The notes beneath the pieces are model-generated. The model saw nothing but the letters and a program-made list of their open reading frames with translations. It was not told the DNA's origin and did not search any database. Shown in pieces: positions 7,923 to 16,647 of a stretch of 64,000 nucleotides of DNA. Source of the DNA: an uncultured Pelagibacteraceae bacterium (lineage in GTDB: Bacteria > Pseudomonadota > Alphaproteobacteria > Pelagibacterales > Pelagibacteraceae); contig CACIPU010000004.1 of the NCBI GenBank assembly GCA_902588625.1, positions 1 through 64,000 of the forward strand. The letters run 5' to 3'. Positions within the stretch are counted from its first letter, which is position 1, and every line of letters begins with the position of its first letter. The position numbers and the translations under genes are program-made.

Positions 7923-9083
7923 CTAGTGAATAAATGGACCTTTATCTTCTGGATCGTTCACACTTGGTATTTTATCTTCTTCAGGAAGAGTTTTTTCAAT
8001 ATTTTTTGCTGGTAAATATTTTTTTTCTTTTAAATCAGTCAATTGTTTTTCAAGACTATCCTTACCTCCCCACCCACTTTTTATAACATTTTCTAGATTT
8101 ACACCGTGTGTTCTGTAACTAGTAACCAACTTCTTAAGAAACCCTTTTAAAGTCCCATATTTTTCATAAATTTTTGTAGCACTTTTAACAATCTCATCCA
8201 CACTTTCGATTTGTTTTTGCTTAGATTTTATAGTTTCAACAATTTTAATTATAGCCATAAGATTTCCAGGTCCAGCTAATATTATATTCTTATTGTAAGC
8301 TTTTTCTCCTAAATTTGGATCATGCTGTACTGCTGTAAGATAACATGCTTCGAAAGGTATAAACATTATAGTTGTTGGAAAAACTTTTGTGTTTAATATT
8401 TGTGAATATTTTTTTGTACTTAGTTTTTGAATGTGATCTGTTATAGATTTTATATGTTTTTTTAAATGATCCTCTTGTAATTTTTTATCTTTTTTTTCAT
8501 TTGACCAATTTTTCCAATTATCTAAGGATACTTTTGAATCAATCACTAGATAACTTTCTTCCATCCTTATAAGCACATCTGGTATAACTCTTTTTAAAGA
8601 TTGACTATCGTTAGGATCTTGAATTTTATCTCCAACATGGCACTTAAAATCAGTACCTTCACGAAATCCGCATGAAATTAAGAGAGTTTTTAAGATTTTT
8701 TCGCCAAACTCTCCTTGAAATTTACTGCTACCAGTAAGATCTTCAAGATATTTTTTCATTTCACCAATATTATCCCTGTCAAATTTGTTTCTTTCTTCTG
8801 TTATCTGCGTATATTCAGATATTGCGGTTTTATGATCGTCTATCTTATTTATTGTTTTAAGCTGCTCTTTAGTTAGTTCTTTTTCAGATTTAAGAGTTTC
8901 TTCTAGGTTTTTTTTAATTTCTAAAAGACCTTTTTTTTCTGATTCTAAAGATGCAATAACCTTTTCTTTTTCAAAAACATCAATGTTTTGAGATTTATCA
9001 ACTTGATTTTTTTTAAAATAAAACCACACAATAGAAGCTAGTATAACTCCTATAAGGATTCCTAAAAACAAACCTTCATTCAT
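7923..9083 (-). CDS. rmuC: DNA recombination protein RmuC
   Basis: 386 aa, typical RmuC organisation. One N-terminal membrane segment (GLFLGILIGVILASIVWFYF) is followed by a Lys/Glu-rich coiled coil to about residue 100, then the conserved RmuC nuclease-like domain with GEFGEKIL, PDVLIRM, VIDSKVSLDNW, FIPFEACYL and ILAGPGNLMAIIK segments. RmuC limits inversions and rearrangements at short repeats. A Shine-Dalgarno-like AGAGG lies just upstream of the ATG. It lies upstream of the two nuclease genes with a 46-base gap, giving a run of three DNA-processing genes. Confident. Confidence 0.9.
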   Translation of the reverse strand: MNEGLFLGILIGVILASIVWFYFKKNQVDKSQNIDVFEKEKVIASLESEKKGLLEIKKNLEETLKSEKELTKEQLKTINKIDDHKTAISEYTQITEERNKFDRDNIGEMKKYLEDLTGSSKFQGEFGEKILKTLLISCGFREGTDFKCHVGDKIQDPNDSQSLKRVIPDVLIRMEESYLVIDSKVSLDNWKNWSNEKKDKKLQEDHLKKHIKSITDHIQKLSTKKYSQILNTKVFPTTIMFIPFEACYLTAVQHDPNLGEKAYNKNIILAGPGNLMAIIKIVETIKSKQKQIESVDEIVKSATKIYEKYGTLKGFLKKLVTSYRTHGVNLENVIKSGWGGKDSLEKQLTDLKEKKYLPAKNIEKTLPEEDKIPSVNDPEDKGPFIH

Positions 9084-9249
9084 TTTAACTACCTCTTAAA
9101 TAAAAGTAATTTTAACTTATTATTAAGTATACGATGTAATGTAAGATTTTGTTAATTACTAAACACATCAGTGTACATTACAAGGTTAACTTTATTATTT
9201 AGTATTTATAAAATATCAAATAAATATTTAGTTGTCAATAATAAAGTAT
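9084..9249. other. AT-rich intergenic region upstream of rmuC
   Basis: 166 bases between the rmuC start and the stop of the Lys-rich protein gene. It holds AT-rich sequence with no convincing ORF, RNA gene or hairpin terminator. It presumably carries the rmuC promoter, but no clear -35/-10 pair can be chosen by eye in such AT-rich DNA. Confidence 0.4.
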
Positions 9250-10455
9250 TTAATTAGCTTCCTTTTTTTTTTTAAAAATTCTATCCAAATGTCCAACGAT
9301 TCTATCTGTAAGAAAATCACTATAAGCAAAAACTTCGTTGGTATTAAATTTTTTAAGAATGTTTTTTGATTCATCACTTTTGTCCTCAATGGTAATAGTT
9401 TTTGAATCTGTGTTATTATCTTCAAGATAAATTAAAAAAATCCAATTATCTTCAACTTCGTTATCATACCTGATGTAAAATAAATTCTCCTCCCACCTTC
9501 TATCAATTACTCTTAAAATTTCAGATTTTTTAGGTAGCCATCTTTTGTTTATTTGAAATACTAAACTTTGGGCTGATCTAAAAAAACTTTCTAAAACTAT
9601 TTCTACTTGAAGTCGTTTTTCATTAAATTCTTTTTCTTTTCTATAAAGATCTTCGCGCGTATCGCCTGATTCAACTGTAATCCCTAAAGCTTCAATTCTC
9701 TCTTTGATTTTATTTTCTCTTATCTGCTTATATTTGAAACGGATTCGCTCAATAGCTTCCTGAACAGATCGATATTCTGATATATTTTCTTTTAATGACA
9801 ACCGTTCAAGATTAGCTATCTCATTTGCTTCACGTTTAGCAAATTGATCTAATTTACGTTGTACTTGCATACTTTCATATAATTTACGTTTTTTTTCTTG
9901 CAATTCTTTACGTAATTGAGCCTGACCTTCCTGAATAAACTTTTTTAAATCATTTTTTCGTTCGCGCTCTAATTTTATTTCAAACTGAAGTTCTTTTCTT
10001 TTTTCATCTATTTTTTGTTTTTCATATTCTTTTATTTTTTTTTCTTCTTCTTTTTTATCTAAAGCGATTTTTGCTAACTTTTTAAGTTTTTTATTCTCAA
10101 AATAACTATCATATGCAACAAAAAAAGGTCTCAATATGTAATTAGCTATTTTTTGTAAACTTATTTTTGTAATTTTAGCTGTTTGTTTTCTAATTTTTGA
10201 AATTTGTTTTTTTTTAAATTTTAATTTAAATTTTGTTTTTTTTATTTTTGGTAAACTAAATTTTAAACTTTTTAATCTATCTAAAGGTTGTCTTCTGAAT
10301 TTTGTAGTTTTTTTTCTTTTATTTTGTTTTTTTTTTTTAATATTTCTTTTGTGTTTGATTTTTTTTTTTTTAAAATAGACTTTGTATAACTTTTTTTTAA
10401 TTTTTCTCTTCTTAGTTATATTTTTTTTTAGTGATTTTTTTTTCTTTTTTTTCAT
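9250..10455 (-). CDS. Lys-rich coiled-coil protein of unknown function
   Basis: 401 aa, not recognised. Three zones are visible. Residues 1-110 are extraordinarily basic, with runs such as KKKKKK and KKKIKHKRNIKKKK and few acidic residues. Residues about 125-270 are a charged E/K/R helix likely to form a long coiled coil. Residues about 280-401 look globular, with aromatic and hydrophobic residues (SAQSLVFQINKRW, NLFYIRYDNEVEDNWIFLIYL) and an acidic patch. Such a basic tail suggests binding to nucleic acid or the membrane surface. It stands alone between rmuC and cfa. The structured C-terminus and intact frame argue for a real gene rather than low-complexity noise. Confidence 0.7.
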   Translation of the reverse strand: MKKKKKKSLKKNITKKRKIKKKLYKVYFKKKKIKHKRNIKKKKQNKRKKTTKFRRQPLDRLKSLKFSLPKIKKTKFKLKFKKKQISKIRKQTAKITKISLQKIANYILRPFFVAYDSYFENKKLKKLAKIALDKKEEEKKIKEYEKQKIDEKRKELQFEIKLERERKNDLKKFIQEGQAQLRKELQEKKRKLYESMQVQRKLDQFAKREANEIANLERLSLKENISEYRSVQEAIERIRFKYKQIRENKIKERIEALGITVESGDTREDLYRKEKEFNEKRLQVEIVLESFFRSAQSLVFQINKRWLPKKSEILRVIDRRWEENLFYIRYDNEVEDNWIFLIYLEDNNTDSKTITIEDKSDESKNILKKFNTNEVFAYSDFLTDRIVGHLDRIFKKKKEAN

Positions 10456-10486
10456 AAAAGATTACTTTACTTATATATAACAAATA

Positions 10487-11683
10487 TTAGTTGTATATAT
10501 AATCTCTTCGATTACTCGGGATAGAACTAAAATCTTTTACAATCTGAAGTTGGTATACTAGCAAATCTCTATAATGGAATGCAGCTGAACAGCTGGCGAG
10601 ATAAAATTCCCACATTTTGCAAAAACGTTCAGAATACATTTTTTTTGCTTTTTCCCTATTTTCTAAAAATCTGTCTAGCCAAGCTTTTAAAGTTTTGTCA
10701 TAGTGATGTATTAGACTCTCCATATCGGCCAATATTAAGCCTGTTTTTTCAATAGAATCTAAGAGATCGCTTCCACTAGGAACCAGACCCCCTGGAAAAA
10801 TATATTTCTGTATAAATGGTTGAGGAGGTCCCTTTGGTTCTGTTGAACCAATGGTATGAACTAAGCTCAGACCATCGTCAGTCATTAAATTATTTAATTT
10901 TTTAAAAAAAGTTTTATAAAATTTCCTACCAACGTGCTCTAGAAACCCCACTGAAACAATTCTGTTAAATTTTCCTTTTATTTTTCTATAATCTATTAAT
11001 TCAAAATGACATTGATTATCTAGTTTTAATTCTTTAGCCTTTTTAATACAATAATCATATTGATTTTTGCTTAATGTAACTCCTGTTACTTCACATTCAG
11101 ATTGTTTTGCAATCTCAAAACACATTGAACCCCAACCACATCCTACATCTAATACTCTTTGACCTGGACGTAAATCTAATTTTTTAATTATATGATCAAT
11201 TTTATTCTGTTGGGCGTTTTCAAGAGTATCAGTTGAAGATTTCCAATATCCACAGGAATATTGACGATGTTTTTTATCTAAAAATAAATTATATAAATCT
11301 TCTCCCAGGTCGTAATGATGTTCAACATTTTTTTTTGATTTACCTGGTAAATTATAATTTGTAAAAAATCTCCACACATGTAAAATTTTTTTAAAAGTAT
11401 AGCCAGCTGTATTGATTTCACTATGACCTAAATTTTTAAAAGTTAAATTTAAAAAATCTAATAGCGTACCATTTTCAATTTTAATATCACCATTCATATA
11501 TGCTTCTGGAAAAGAAAGGTCAGGATTAATTAATAGCTTCCAATTAAGATTTTTATTTAAAATTTTTAAAGTTAATGGTTTCTTAAGATTTGGATTTCCA
11601 CAAATAAATTTTTGTCCCAGATGGTCAATTAAAATTATACCATCTTTTTTATATATCTTTGAAAATAATCTAGCTATTAACAT
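10487..11683 (-). CDS. cfa: Cyclopropane-fatty-acyl-phospholipid synthase family methyltransferase
   Basis: 398 aa. Enzymes of this family use S-adenosylmethionine to add a methylene bridge to unsaturated acyl chains of membrane lipids. The SAM-binding motif VLDVGCGWGSM, the VEHHYDLG signature, the YSCGYW segment, VSVGFLEHVG and FIQKYIFPGG are all present in the expected order, and length is typical. It follows the DapA-like gene with a 3-base gap, so the two are probably cotranscribed. Family placement is confident; the exact product (cyclopropane or another methyl-modified lipid) is not shown by sequence. Confidence 0.88.
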   Translation of the reverse strand: MLIARLFSKIYKKDGIILIDHLGQKFICGNPNLKKPLTLKILNKNLNWKLLINPDLSFPEAYMNGDIKIENGTLLDFLNLTFKNLGHSEINTAGYTFKKILHVWRFFTNYNLPGKSKKNVEHHYDLGEDLYNLFLDKKHRQYSCGYWKSSTDTLENAQQNKIDHIIKKLDLRPGQRVLDVGCGWGSMCFEIAKQSECEVTGVTLSKNQYDYCIKKAKELKLDNQCHFELIDYRKIKGKFNRIVSVGFLEHVGRKFYKTFFKKLNNLMTDDGLSLVHTIGSTEPKGPPQPFIQKYIFPGGLVPSGSDLLDSIEKTGLILADMESLIHHYDKTLKAWLDRFLENREKAKKMYSERFCKMWEFYLASCSAAFHYRDLLVYQLQIVKDFSSIPSNRRDYIYN

Positions 11684-11686
11684 AAT

Positions 11687-12571
11687 TTAGGCCGCAATAT
11701 TTTTGTCAGGATAAAAATCTAAACTTTTTAACTCTGACATCATTTTTTTTTCTTGATCCTTATTTAGTAAACTTAATGGTGGTATTATAAATTTATATTT
11801 TTCATCTTCTAATGACATAAAAGTATGTATCCCTGAAATTAAATTATTTTTATCAAAAATTGAACGTATAGCGCATAAGCGTTCATTATGTGTTTGTTTT
11901 TTTTTATTATGAAAATCATCATAAACTTTACGAGCTAAGTTTGCAGTAACATTACAGACTGCACTAATAATGCCTGCACAACCTAGCTTTAGACCTTTAA
12001 GTAATTTTGTTTCTGAGCCTGGAAAAACTAGAAAGTTTGGTATTTTTAAATCTTCATATAGATTGTAAGTACTATCCTTAACGCCAACTATTTGTTTCGG
12101 AAAATTTTTAACTAATTTTTCTATTACCTGAATACTAAATTTATACCCACTAAGCTTTTCAAAATTGTAAAGTATTATTTCACAGTTTGGAACTCTCTGG
12201 ATTACATTTGAAAAAAAATTGTAAACTTCTTCGTCGCCGTACTTGTAGTAAGCTGGGGGCATTATAAGAAATTTATTCATTCCGTTAGTTAAACTACGTT
12301 TCATTAACTCAACTGTTTCCTTAAGTGAATTGTTAGATGTGCCTATTAAGAAATTTTCTTTAAATTTGCTATTACAAACTTTATCTATTAATTTTTCTTT
12401 TTCATTTCTTGAAATTAACTGACCTGCGCCTGTACTTCCAAATATAGCGACTCCATGACAACCTTGGTCTATAAGTCTTTCTGCATGCGATATTGTAGAA
12501 TTAATATCTAAAGATAGATCTTTATCTACACAAGACATAGATGCTGCATAAATTCCTGGTTTGACTGCCAT
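11687..12571 (-). CDS. DapA/N-acetylneuraminate lyase family aldolase
   Basis: 294 aa TIM-barrel Schiff-base aldolase. The GSTGAGQLIS segment corresponds to the family GTTGE motif, with Ala in place of Glu. The conserved Tyr is in ILYNFEKLSG, and the Schiff-base Lys is in IVGVKDS. GCAGIISAVCNV is the usual late motif. The GTTGE deviation and the genomic context (upstream of cfa, not with lysine genes) argue that this is a family member acting on another 2-oxo acid rather than the housekeeping 4-hydroxy-tetrahydrodipicolinate synthase. Substrate unknown. It is divergent from the glycosyltransferase gene across 52 bases. Confidence 0.8.
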   Translation of the reverse strand: MAVKPGIYAASMSCVDKDLSLDINSTISHAERLIDQGCHGVAIFGSTGAGQLISRNEKEKLIDKVCNSKFKENFLIGTSNNSLKETVELMKRSLTNGMNKFLIMPPAYYKYGDEEVYNFFSNVIQRVPNCEIILYNFEKLSGYKFSIQVIEKLVKNFPKQIVGVKDSTYNLYEDLKIPNFLVFPGSETKLLKGLKLGCAGIISAVCNVTANLARKVYDDFHNKKKQTHNERLCAIRSIFDKNNLISGIHTFMSLEDEKYKFIIPPLSLLNKDQEKKMMSELKSLDFYPDKNIAA

Positions 12572-12623
12572 ATTTTTACCTCTTAACTTAATTAATTAAT
12601 ATAAATTATATAAAATTGAAAAA

Positions 12624-13559
12624 ATGAATCAAACAGCTTTAGTTATAATAAAATCAATGGGAATTGGTGATCTGGTAATTCTAAAGAGTAATATTGATGC
12701 AATTAGCAAATCTATTAATAAAAAAGTAGTAGTTCTAGCGCAGGCAAATACACGCGCATCTGAAATATTAAAATTTGACCCACATGTGCAGGAGGTAATC
12801 GATTTAGATAAAAAAGGATTTTTTAAAATCATTAAAAAAATTAAATCTAGAAATTTCAACCAATCATATATTTACAGTGATAGTTTAAGACTTTATCTGA
12901 TCTCAAAGTTTTCAGGAATAAAAAATAATTTTCAATATAGATTTTTTTCAAAAAGAAAAAAAAATTTCTTTAAAACTGCAAAAGAATTTACTGAGAAGAC
13001 TTTAAATTCCAAAATTGATCACGAATCAAAAATTTTTTGGGATGAAAATGAAATAGAAAATATGAAAAAAAAATTTAATATTTCAAATAAGACAAAAAAT
13101 ATTGTATGTGGAATTTCAGCATCTGGGCCAACAAAAAGGTGGGATGTTAAAAATTATATAAAATTATTTGAAAATCTAAATAGTAAATTTGCTTGTAAAT
13201 TTTTTATTGCCGCGGGTCCCAAGGATGAAGATCTCGTAATGGAAATTATGAGCTCTTCCTCAATAAAAGATAAATGTATTTCTTTTTCAAATATGACCAT
13301 TGCAGAAACAATACCTATTATTAGTGCCTGTCAAAATTTTATAGGAAATGATACTGGTTGGGCTCAAATTTCTGCAGCTTTAAATTTAAAATCACTAATT
13401 ATTTTTTGCGATAGCCCCAGCGAAGCTTATGGTGTTTGGAGAAATAATATTAAAATTATTGTGCCGGAAGGTTTACAAATCTGCCAACATAACACTAGAG
13501 GGAAGGACAAGATTTCTTTTGATGAAGTTTTGAAAAAATCTATAGAATTAATTAGCTAA
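12624..13559 (+). CDS. Glycosyltransferase family 9 (heptosyltransferase-like)
   Basis: 311 aa. The N-terminal IIKSMGIGDLVILKS resembles the GxGD start of ADP-heptose:LPS heptosyltransferases. The C-terminal half has GISASGPTKRWDVKNYIKL, IAAGPKDED and the FIGNDTGWAQISAALN donor-site motif (family GxDTGxxHxAAA). Asp and Gly of the donor motif are retained, but the usual His is Gln here. Likely role: adding a sugar to the lipopolysaccharide core at the inner membrane. It is divergently transcribed from the DapA-like gene and overlaps the J-domain gene tail to tail by 8 bases. Sugar and acceptor cannot be told from sequence. Confidence 0.8.
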   Translation: MNQTALVIIKSMGIGDLVILKSNIDAISKSINKKVVVLAQANTRASEILKFDPHVQEVIDLDKKGFFKIIKKIKSRNFNQSYIYSDSLRLYLISKFSGIKNNFQYRFFSKRKKNFFKTAKEFTEKTLNSKIDHESKIFWDENEIENMKKKFNISNKTKNIVCGISASGPTKRWDVKNYIKLFENLNSKFACKFFIAAGPKDEDLVMEIMSSSSIKDKCISFSNMTIAETIPIISACQNFIGNDTGWAQISAALNLKSLIIFCDSPSEAYGVWRNNIKIIVPEGLQICQHNTRGKDKISFDEVLKKSIELIS

Positions 13560-14067
13560 AGTCTGTTTTAATTATCAAATCTTTTGCTTCTGTTAACATT
13601 TGAGATATTTTAGTGCTATCTATATCCTTGTTTAGATCTGGATGAACCTTAAGCATTAATTTTTTATAATTTGACTCGATTTTTTCTTGAGAATCTCCCT
13701 TTTTGCAATTTAAAAGCTCATAAGCTTCATTTAAACTTATACTACTAGATCCTGGCGAGAAATTTGTTCCAGATGTATATGAAAATCTTCCTTGTTGTCT
13801 TAATCTATTTAATAATCTAAAAATCATAATTGCTTTAAAAAGGGATAAGCCAGATTTTAATTTTATTAAGGGTAATATTAATAAAAATATTGGAGCTGCT
13901 AATAAAATTCTACCGGCAATTAGTAGAATAATACCACCAAGTATAGAAAAAATGATAACTAGTATTCTTATGCTTTTCGAAATCTTTTTAACATTGGCCC
14001 TAGCAAACCAAGTCAAAATTAAGACTAAAATAATAAAAATAATTATACCCAAAAAGATTAAGTTCAT
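13552..14067 (-). CDS. Membrane-anchored J-domain protein
   Basis: 171 aa. Two hydrophobic segments fill the first half (about residues 3-23 and 32-60), and a J-domain fills the C-terminus: SLNEAYELLNCKKGD, then KLMLKVHPDLNKD with the essential HPD tripeptide, ending LTEAKDLI. This resembles alphaproteobacterial relatives of the mitochondrial Pam18/Tim14 type, in which the J-domain is C-terminal and faces the cytoplasm to stimulate DnaK at the membrane. The client is unknown. Only 18 bases separate its start from the divergent peptidase gene, so both promoters must lie inside coding sequence or be very compact. Confidence 0.8.
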   Translation of the reverse strand: MNLIFLGIIIFIILVLILTWFARANVKKISKSIRILVIIFSILGGIILLIAGRILLAAPIFLLILPLIKLKSGLSLFKAIMIFRLLNRLRQQGRFSYTSGTNFSPGSSSISLNEAYELLNCKKGDSQEKIESNYKKLMLKVHPDLNKDIDSTKISQMLTEAKDLIIKTDFS

Positions 14068-14085
14068 ATATTAATGCTCATTTAA

Positions 14086-16170
14086 ATGAATATACCAAAA
14101 CTAAGAAAAGAAAAAACAGTCAAAAAGTACCATGGTTATGAATTAACTGATCATTACGCTTATGTTGATCAACCCCATAATATTCTTGAAGTTTTACAAA
14201 ATCCTAAAAAACTTTTACCTGAAGTAAGAAAATATTTGGAAGAAAATAATAAAATAGCGGAAGAGTATTTTAATGATACAAAAATTTTACAAAAAAAATT
14301 ATTTGATGAAATAAAAGGGAAAATACAGCTAGAAGATGAAAGTTTAAAATTTAAAGATGCTAGATATTTTTATTGGACGAAAACAACTAAAAAAGGAAAC
14401 TATGTTAAATATCTCAGACAAAAAATTGGATCATCTAATATAGAAACTTATTTTGATGGTGATAAAGAAAAAAAATTAAATAAGTCAAAATATTTTGGTC
14501 TTGGTTCCGTTTCTGTATCACATAATGATCGATTACTTGCGTACTCAATTGATTTAAAGGGTTCTGAGTACTATGATATATTTTTAAAAGATATTAAAAC
14601 GAATAAATTTATAGATGAAAAAATCAAAAATACATCTGGAAATATTACATGGAGCCTGGACTCGAAGAGTTTTTTTTATTCACCATTAGACAAATATCAT
14701 AGATCAAAAAAAATTTATAGACACACTTTAGGAACCTCAATATTAAAAGATAAACTTATATTTGAAGAAAATGATGATTCTTTTTCTGTAGGTATATCGT
14801 TAACCGCTGATGAAAAATTTTTTGTGATTGCCACTTCAGATTCAAATACGGTCGAAGAATACTTTTTTCCTTCAAAAAGTAAAACTATTAAACCTTTATT
14901 ATTTAGTAAACGTAAAAAGGGAATAAAATATTCAATAGATAGTTGGAAAAACTATTGGTACATTCATACAAACAAAAATGCTCTGGATTATCAAATCTTA
15001 CGCTGTAAGCATAGCAGAATTAAAAAATTAGAGACATTTATTCCACCAAAGGAAAAAACTATTATAGGTGGTTTAAATTTTCTAGATGATTATATTTTGA
15101 GGGCAGAAAAATCAAATGCTATTCCTAAAATGTTTATTAGAAATATTCATTCTAATGAAGAAGAAGAATTAATAATTTCAAAAGAGCCAGTTGGATCACC
15201 AGGAATTTCTCTAATGCAAAAAAAAACAAATACGACAAAAATTTGGATCTCTTGGGACAGTTTAGCTACTCCAGGGAAAGTTTATGAGTATGATATTATT
15301 ACTAAAGAAAAAAAGTTAGTAAAAGAGACTAAAATTCCTTCAGGTCACAATCCCGATAACTATGTAGTAGAAAGATTGAAAGCTATCGGAAGTGATGGTC
15401 AAAAAATCCCTATAACTTTAGTAAGGAGAAAAGATGTTAAACTTGACGGTAAGTCAAAACTGCTTCTTTATGCTTATGGCTGCTATAAGCATAGCGTACC
15501 TGTTTCATTTAGTGCTTCAAAATTTTGTCTCGTTGATCGAGGAATTATATTTGGAATCGCACATGTTAGAGGTGGAGGAGAATTAGGTGAAAATTGGTAC
15601 TTAGAAGGAAAACTATTAAAAAAAAAACAAACTTTTTCTGACTATATAAGTGTTTGTGAGTATTTAATAAAAAATAAATACACATACAGAGGTGGCCTTG
15701 CATTTTATGGAGGGAGCGCTGGTGGAACTACTGGTGCTGCTGTTATTAATATAAATCCTGAATTATTTTTTGCAGCATTGCTTTTAGTACCTTATGTTGA
15801 TTGTTTAACAACTGCTTTAAATGATAAATTACCTTTGACACCTGGTGAATATGAAGTTTTTGGAAATCCAAAAAAATATAAAGAATATTTTGAATATATA
15901 AGATCTTATTCTCCTTATAATAATTTACGTAAAGCTAATTATCCACCTATGTTAGTTACTTCTTCAATTTTTGATAACCGAGTCCTATACTCAGAACCTA
16001 CAAAATATATTGCAAAGCTGCGCGAATTAAAAAGTGACAATAATGTTCAATTACTAAAATGTAAGTTAGAAGCTGCGGGTCATGGTGGTGCATCGGGACG
16101 GGACAACGCAATAATAGAATTGGCTGAAGAATATTCATTTATTCTAAAAAATGCAAAAATAAATAAATAA
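14086..16170 (+). CDS. ptrB: Oligopeptidase B, prolyl oligopeptidase family
   Basis: 694 aa, full length for this S9A serine peptidase, which cleaves short peptides after basic residues. An N-terminal beta-propeller-like region (to about residue 410) precedes the alpha/beta hydrolase domain. The domain shows AHVRGGGELGENWY, the nucleophile motif FYGGSAGGTTGA, the Asp region SIFDNRVLYSEPTKYIAKLR and the catalytic His in EAAGHGGASGRDN. The N-terminal signature DHYAYVDQP is in place of the family's DxYxWLRD. No signal peptide, so cytoplasmic. Confident. Confidence 0.88.
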   Translation: MNIPKLRKEKTVKKYHGYELTDHYAYVDQPHNILEVLQNPKKLLPEVRKYLEENNKIAEEYFNDTKILQKKLFDEIKGKIQLEDESLKFKDARYFYWTKTTKKGNYVKYLRQKIGSSNIETYFDGDKEKKLNKSKYFGLGSVSVSHNDRLLAYSIDLKGSEYYDIFLKDIKTNKFIDEKIKNTSGNITWSLDSKSFFYSPLDKYHRSKKIYRHTLGTSILKDKLIFEENDDSFSVGISLTADEKFFVIATSDSNTVEEYFFPSKSKTIKPLLFSKRKKGIKYSIDSWKNYWYIHTNKNALDYQILRCKHSRIKKLETFIPPKEKTIIGGLNFLDDYILRAEKSNAIPKMFIRNIHSNEEEELIISKEPVGSPGISLMQKKTNTTKIWISWDSLATPGKVYEYDIITKEKKLVKETKIPSGHNPDNYVVERLKAIGSDGQKIPITLVRRKDVKLDGKSKLLLYAYGCYKHSVPVSFSASKFCLVDRGIIFGIAHVRGGGELGENWYLEGKLLKKKQTFSDYISVCEYLIKNKYTYRGGLAFYGGSAGGTTGAAVININPELFFAALLLVPYVDCLTTALNDKLPLTPGEYEVFGNPKKYKEYFEYIRSYSPYNNLRKANYPPMLVTSSIFDNRVLYSEPTKYIAKLRELKSDNNVQLLKCKLEAAGHGGASGRDNAIIELAEEYSFILKNAKINK

Positions 16171-16188
16171 AAAATTAGTCTTTAAATT

Positions 16189-16491
16189 TTAAAAACACCC
16201 CTTGGACTCAAATCCTGTGATCATATCACCTTCATCGACAGTAAATTTTCTTACACATTTTAAACCATATCTTTTAGATTGATAAATTAGATTTCTAAAA
16301 CCTTTTTCGTCTCTTAATTCTTCATTAGGTTGTCCTAATTCTATTAAAACATGTCTTTGATTTTTGCCGATAAACATAGATAATTTTTGATTTTCTTTTT
16401 TGACTGTTTCTGAAATTTTTTTATTAACAGTTTCGCAGCTGGTTAACAAAATGAATAGTGAAAGTGTCATGGATAGTAAATTACGTCTCAT
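16189..16491 (-). CDS. Small lipoprotein of unknown function
   Basis: 100 aa from the ATG at 16491, which puts the signal peptide (MRRNLLSMTLSLFILLTSC) directly at the N-terminus; the longer ORF starting at 16506 adds five residues. LTSC is a lipobox, so acylation at Cys and an envelope location are inferred. The mature part has MFIGKNQRHVLIELGQPNEE, similar in pattern to small outer-membrane BamE/OmlA-like proteins (G-x-P segment after a helix), but too short to assign. It is convergent with ptrB, with 18 bases between stops. Confidence 0.65.
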   Translation of the reverse strand: MRRNLLSMTLSLFILLTSCETVNKKISETVKKENQKLSMFIGKNQRHVLIELGQPNEELRDEKGFRNLIYQSKRYGLKCVRKFTVDEGDMITGFESKGCF

Positions 16492-16506
16492 AAAACAACT
16501 TAACAT

Positions 16507-16647
16507 AGAATTTAACGAATTAAACTAACCCTCAAGTTGAAATTTTGTGCACAATAAAATTTAAAAAAATAAGTTAATTTATTGTTATTAGCAAAGAAGT
16601 AATTAGAGTCTTGAATCTAAAATAAATAACAATTTAAGGAGAAAAAT
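16507..16647. promoter_or_regulatory. Upstream region of the purine permease gene
   Basis: About 140 bases, AT-rich, before the permease ATG at 16648. A good ribosome binding site (AAGGAG) sits 6-7 bases upstream of the start. No purine riboswitch core could be recognised by eye, and no clear inverted repeat operator is seen. It presumably holds divergent promoters for the lipoprotein gene and the permease. Confidence 0.35.

Noticed and set aside
11687-12571. Housekeeping dapA
   Set aside because: The GTTGE motif is altered and the gene is not near lysine genes, so only family membership is claimed.
16507-16647. Purine riboswitch before the permease gene
   Set aside because: I could not find the conserved three-way-junction core bases or matching stems by eye, so the call is unsupported.
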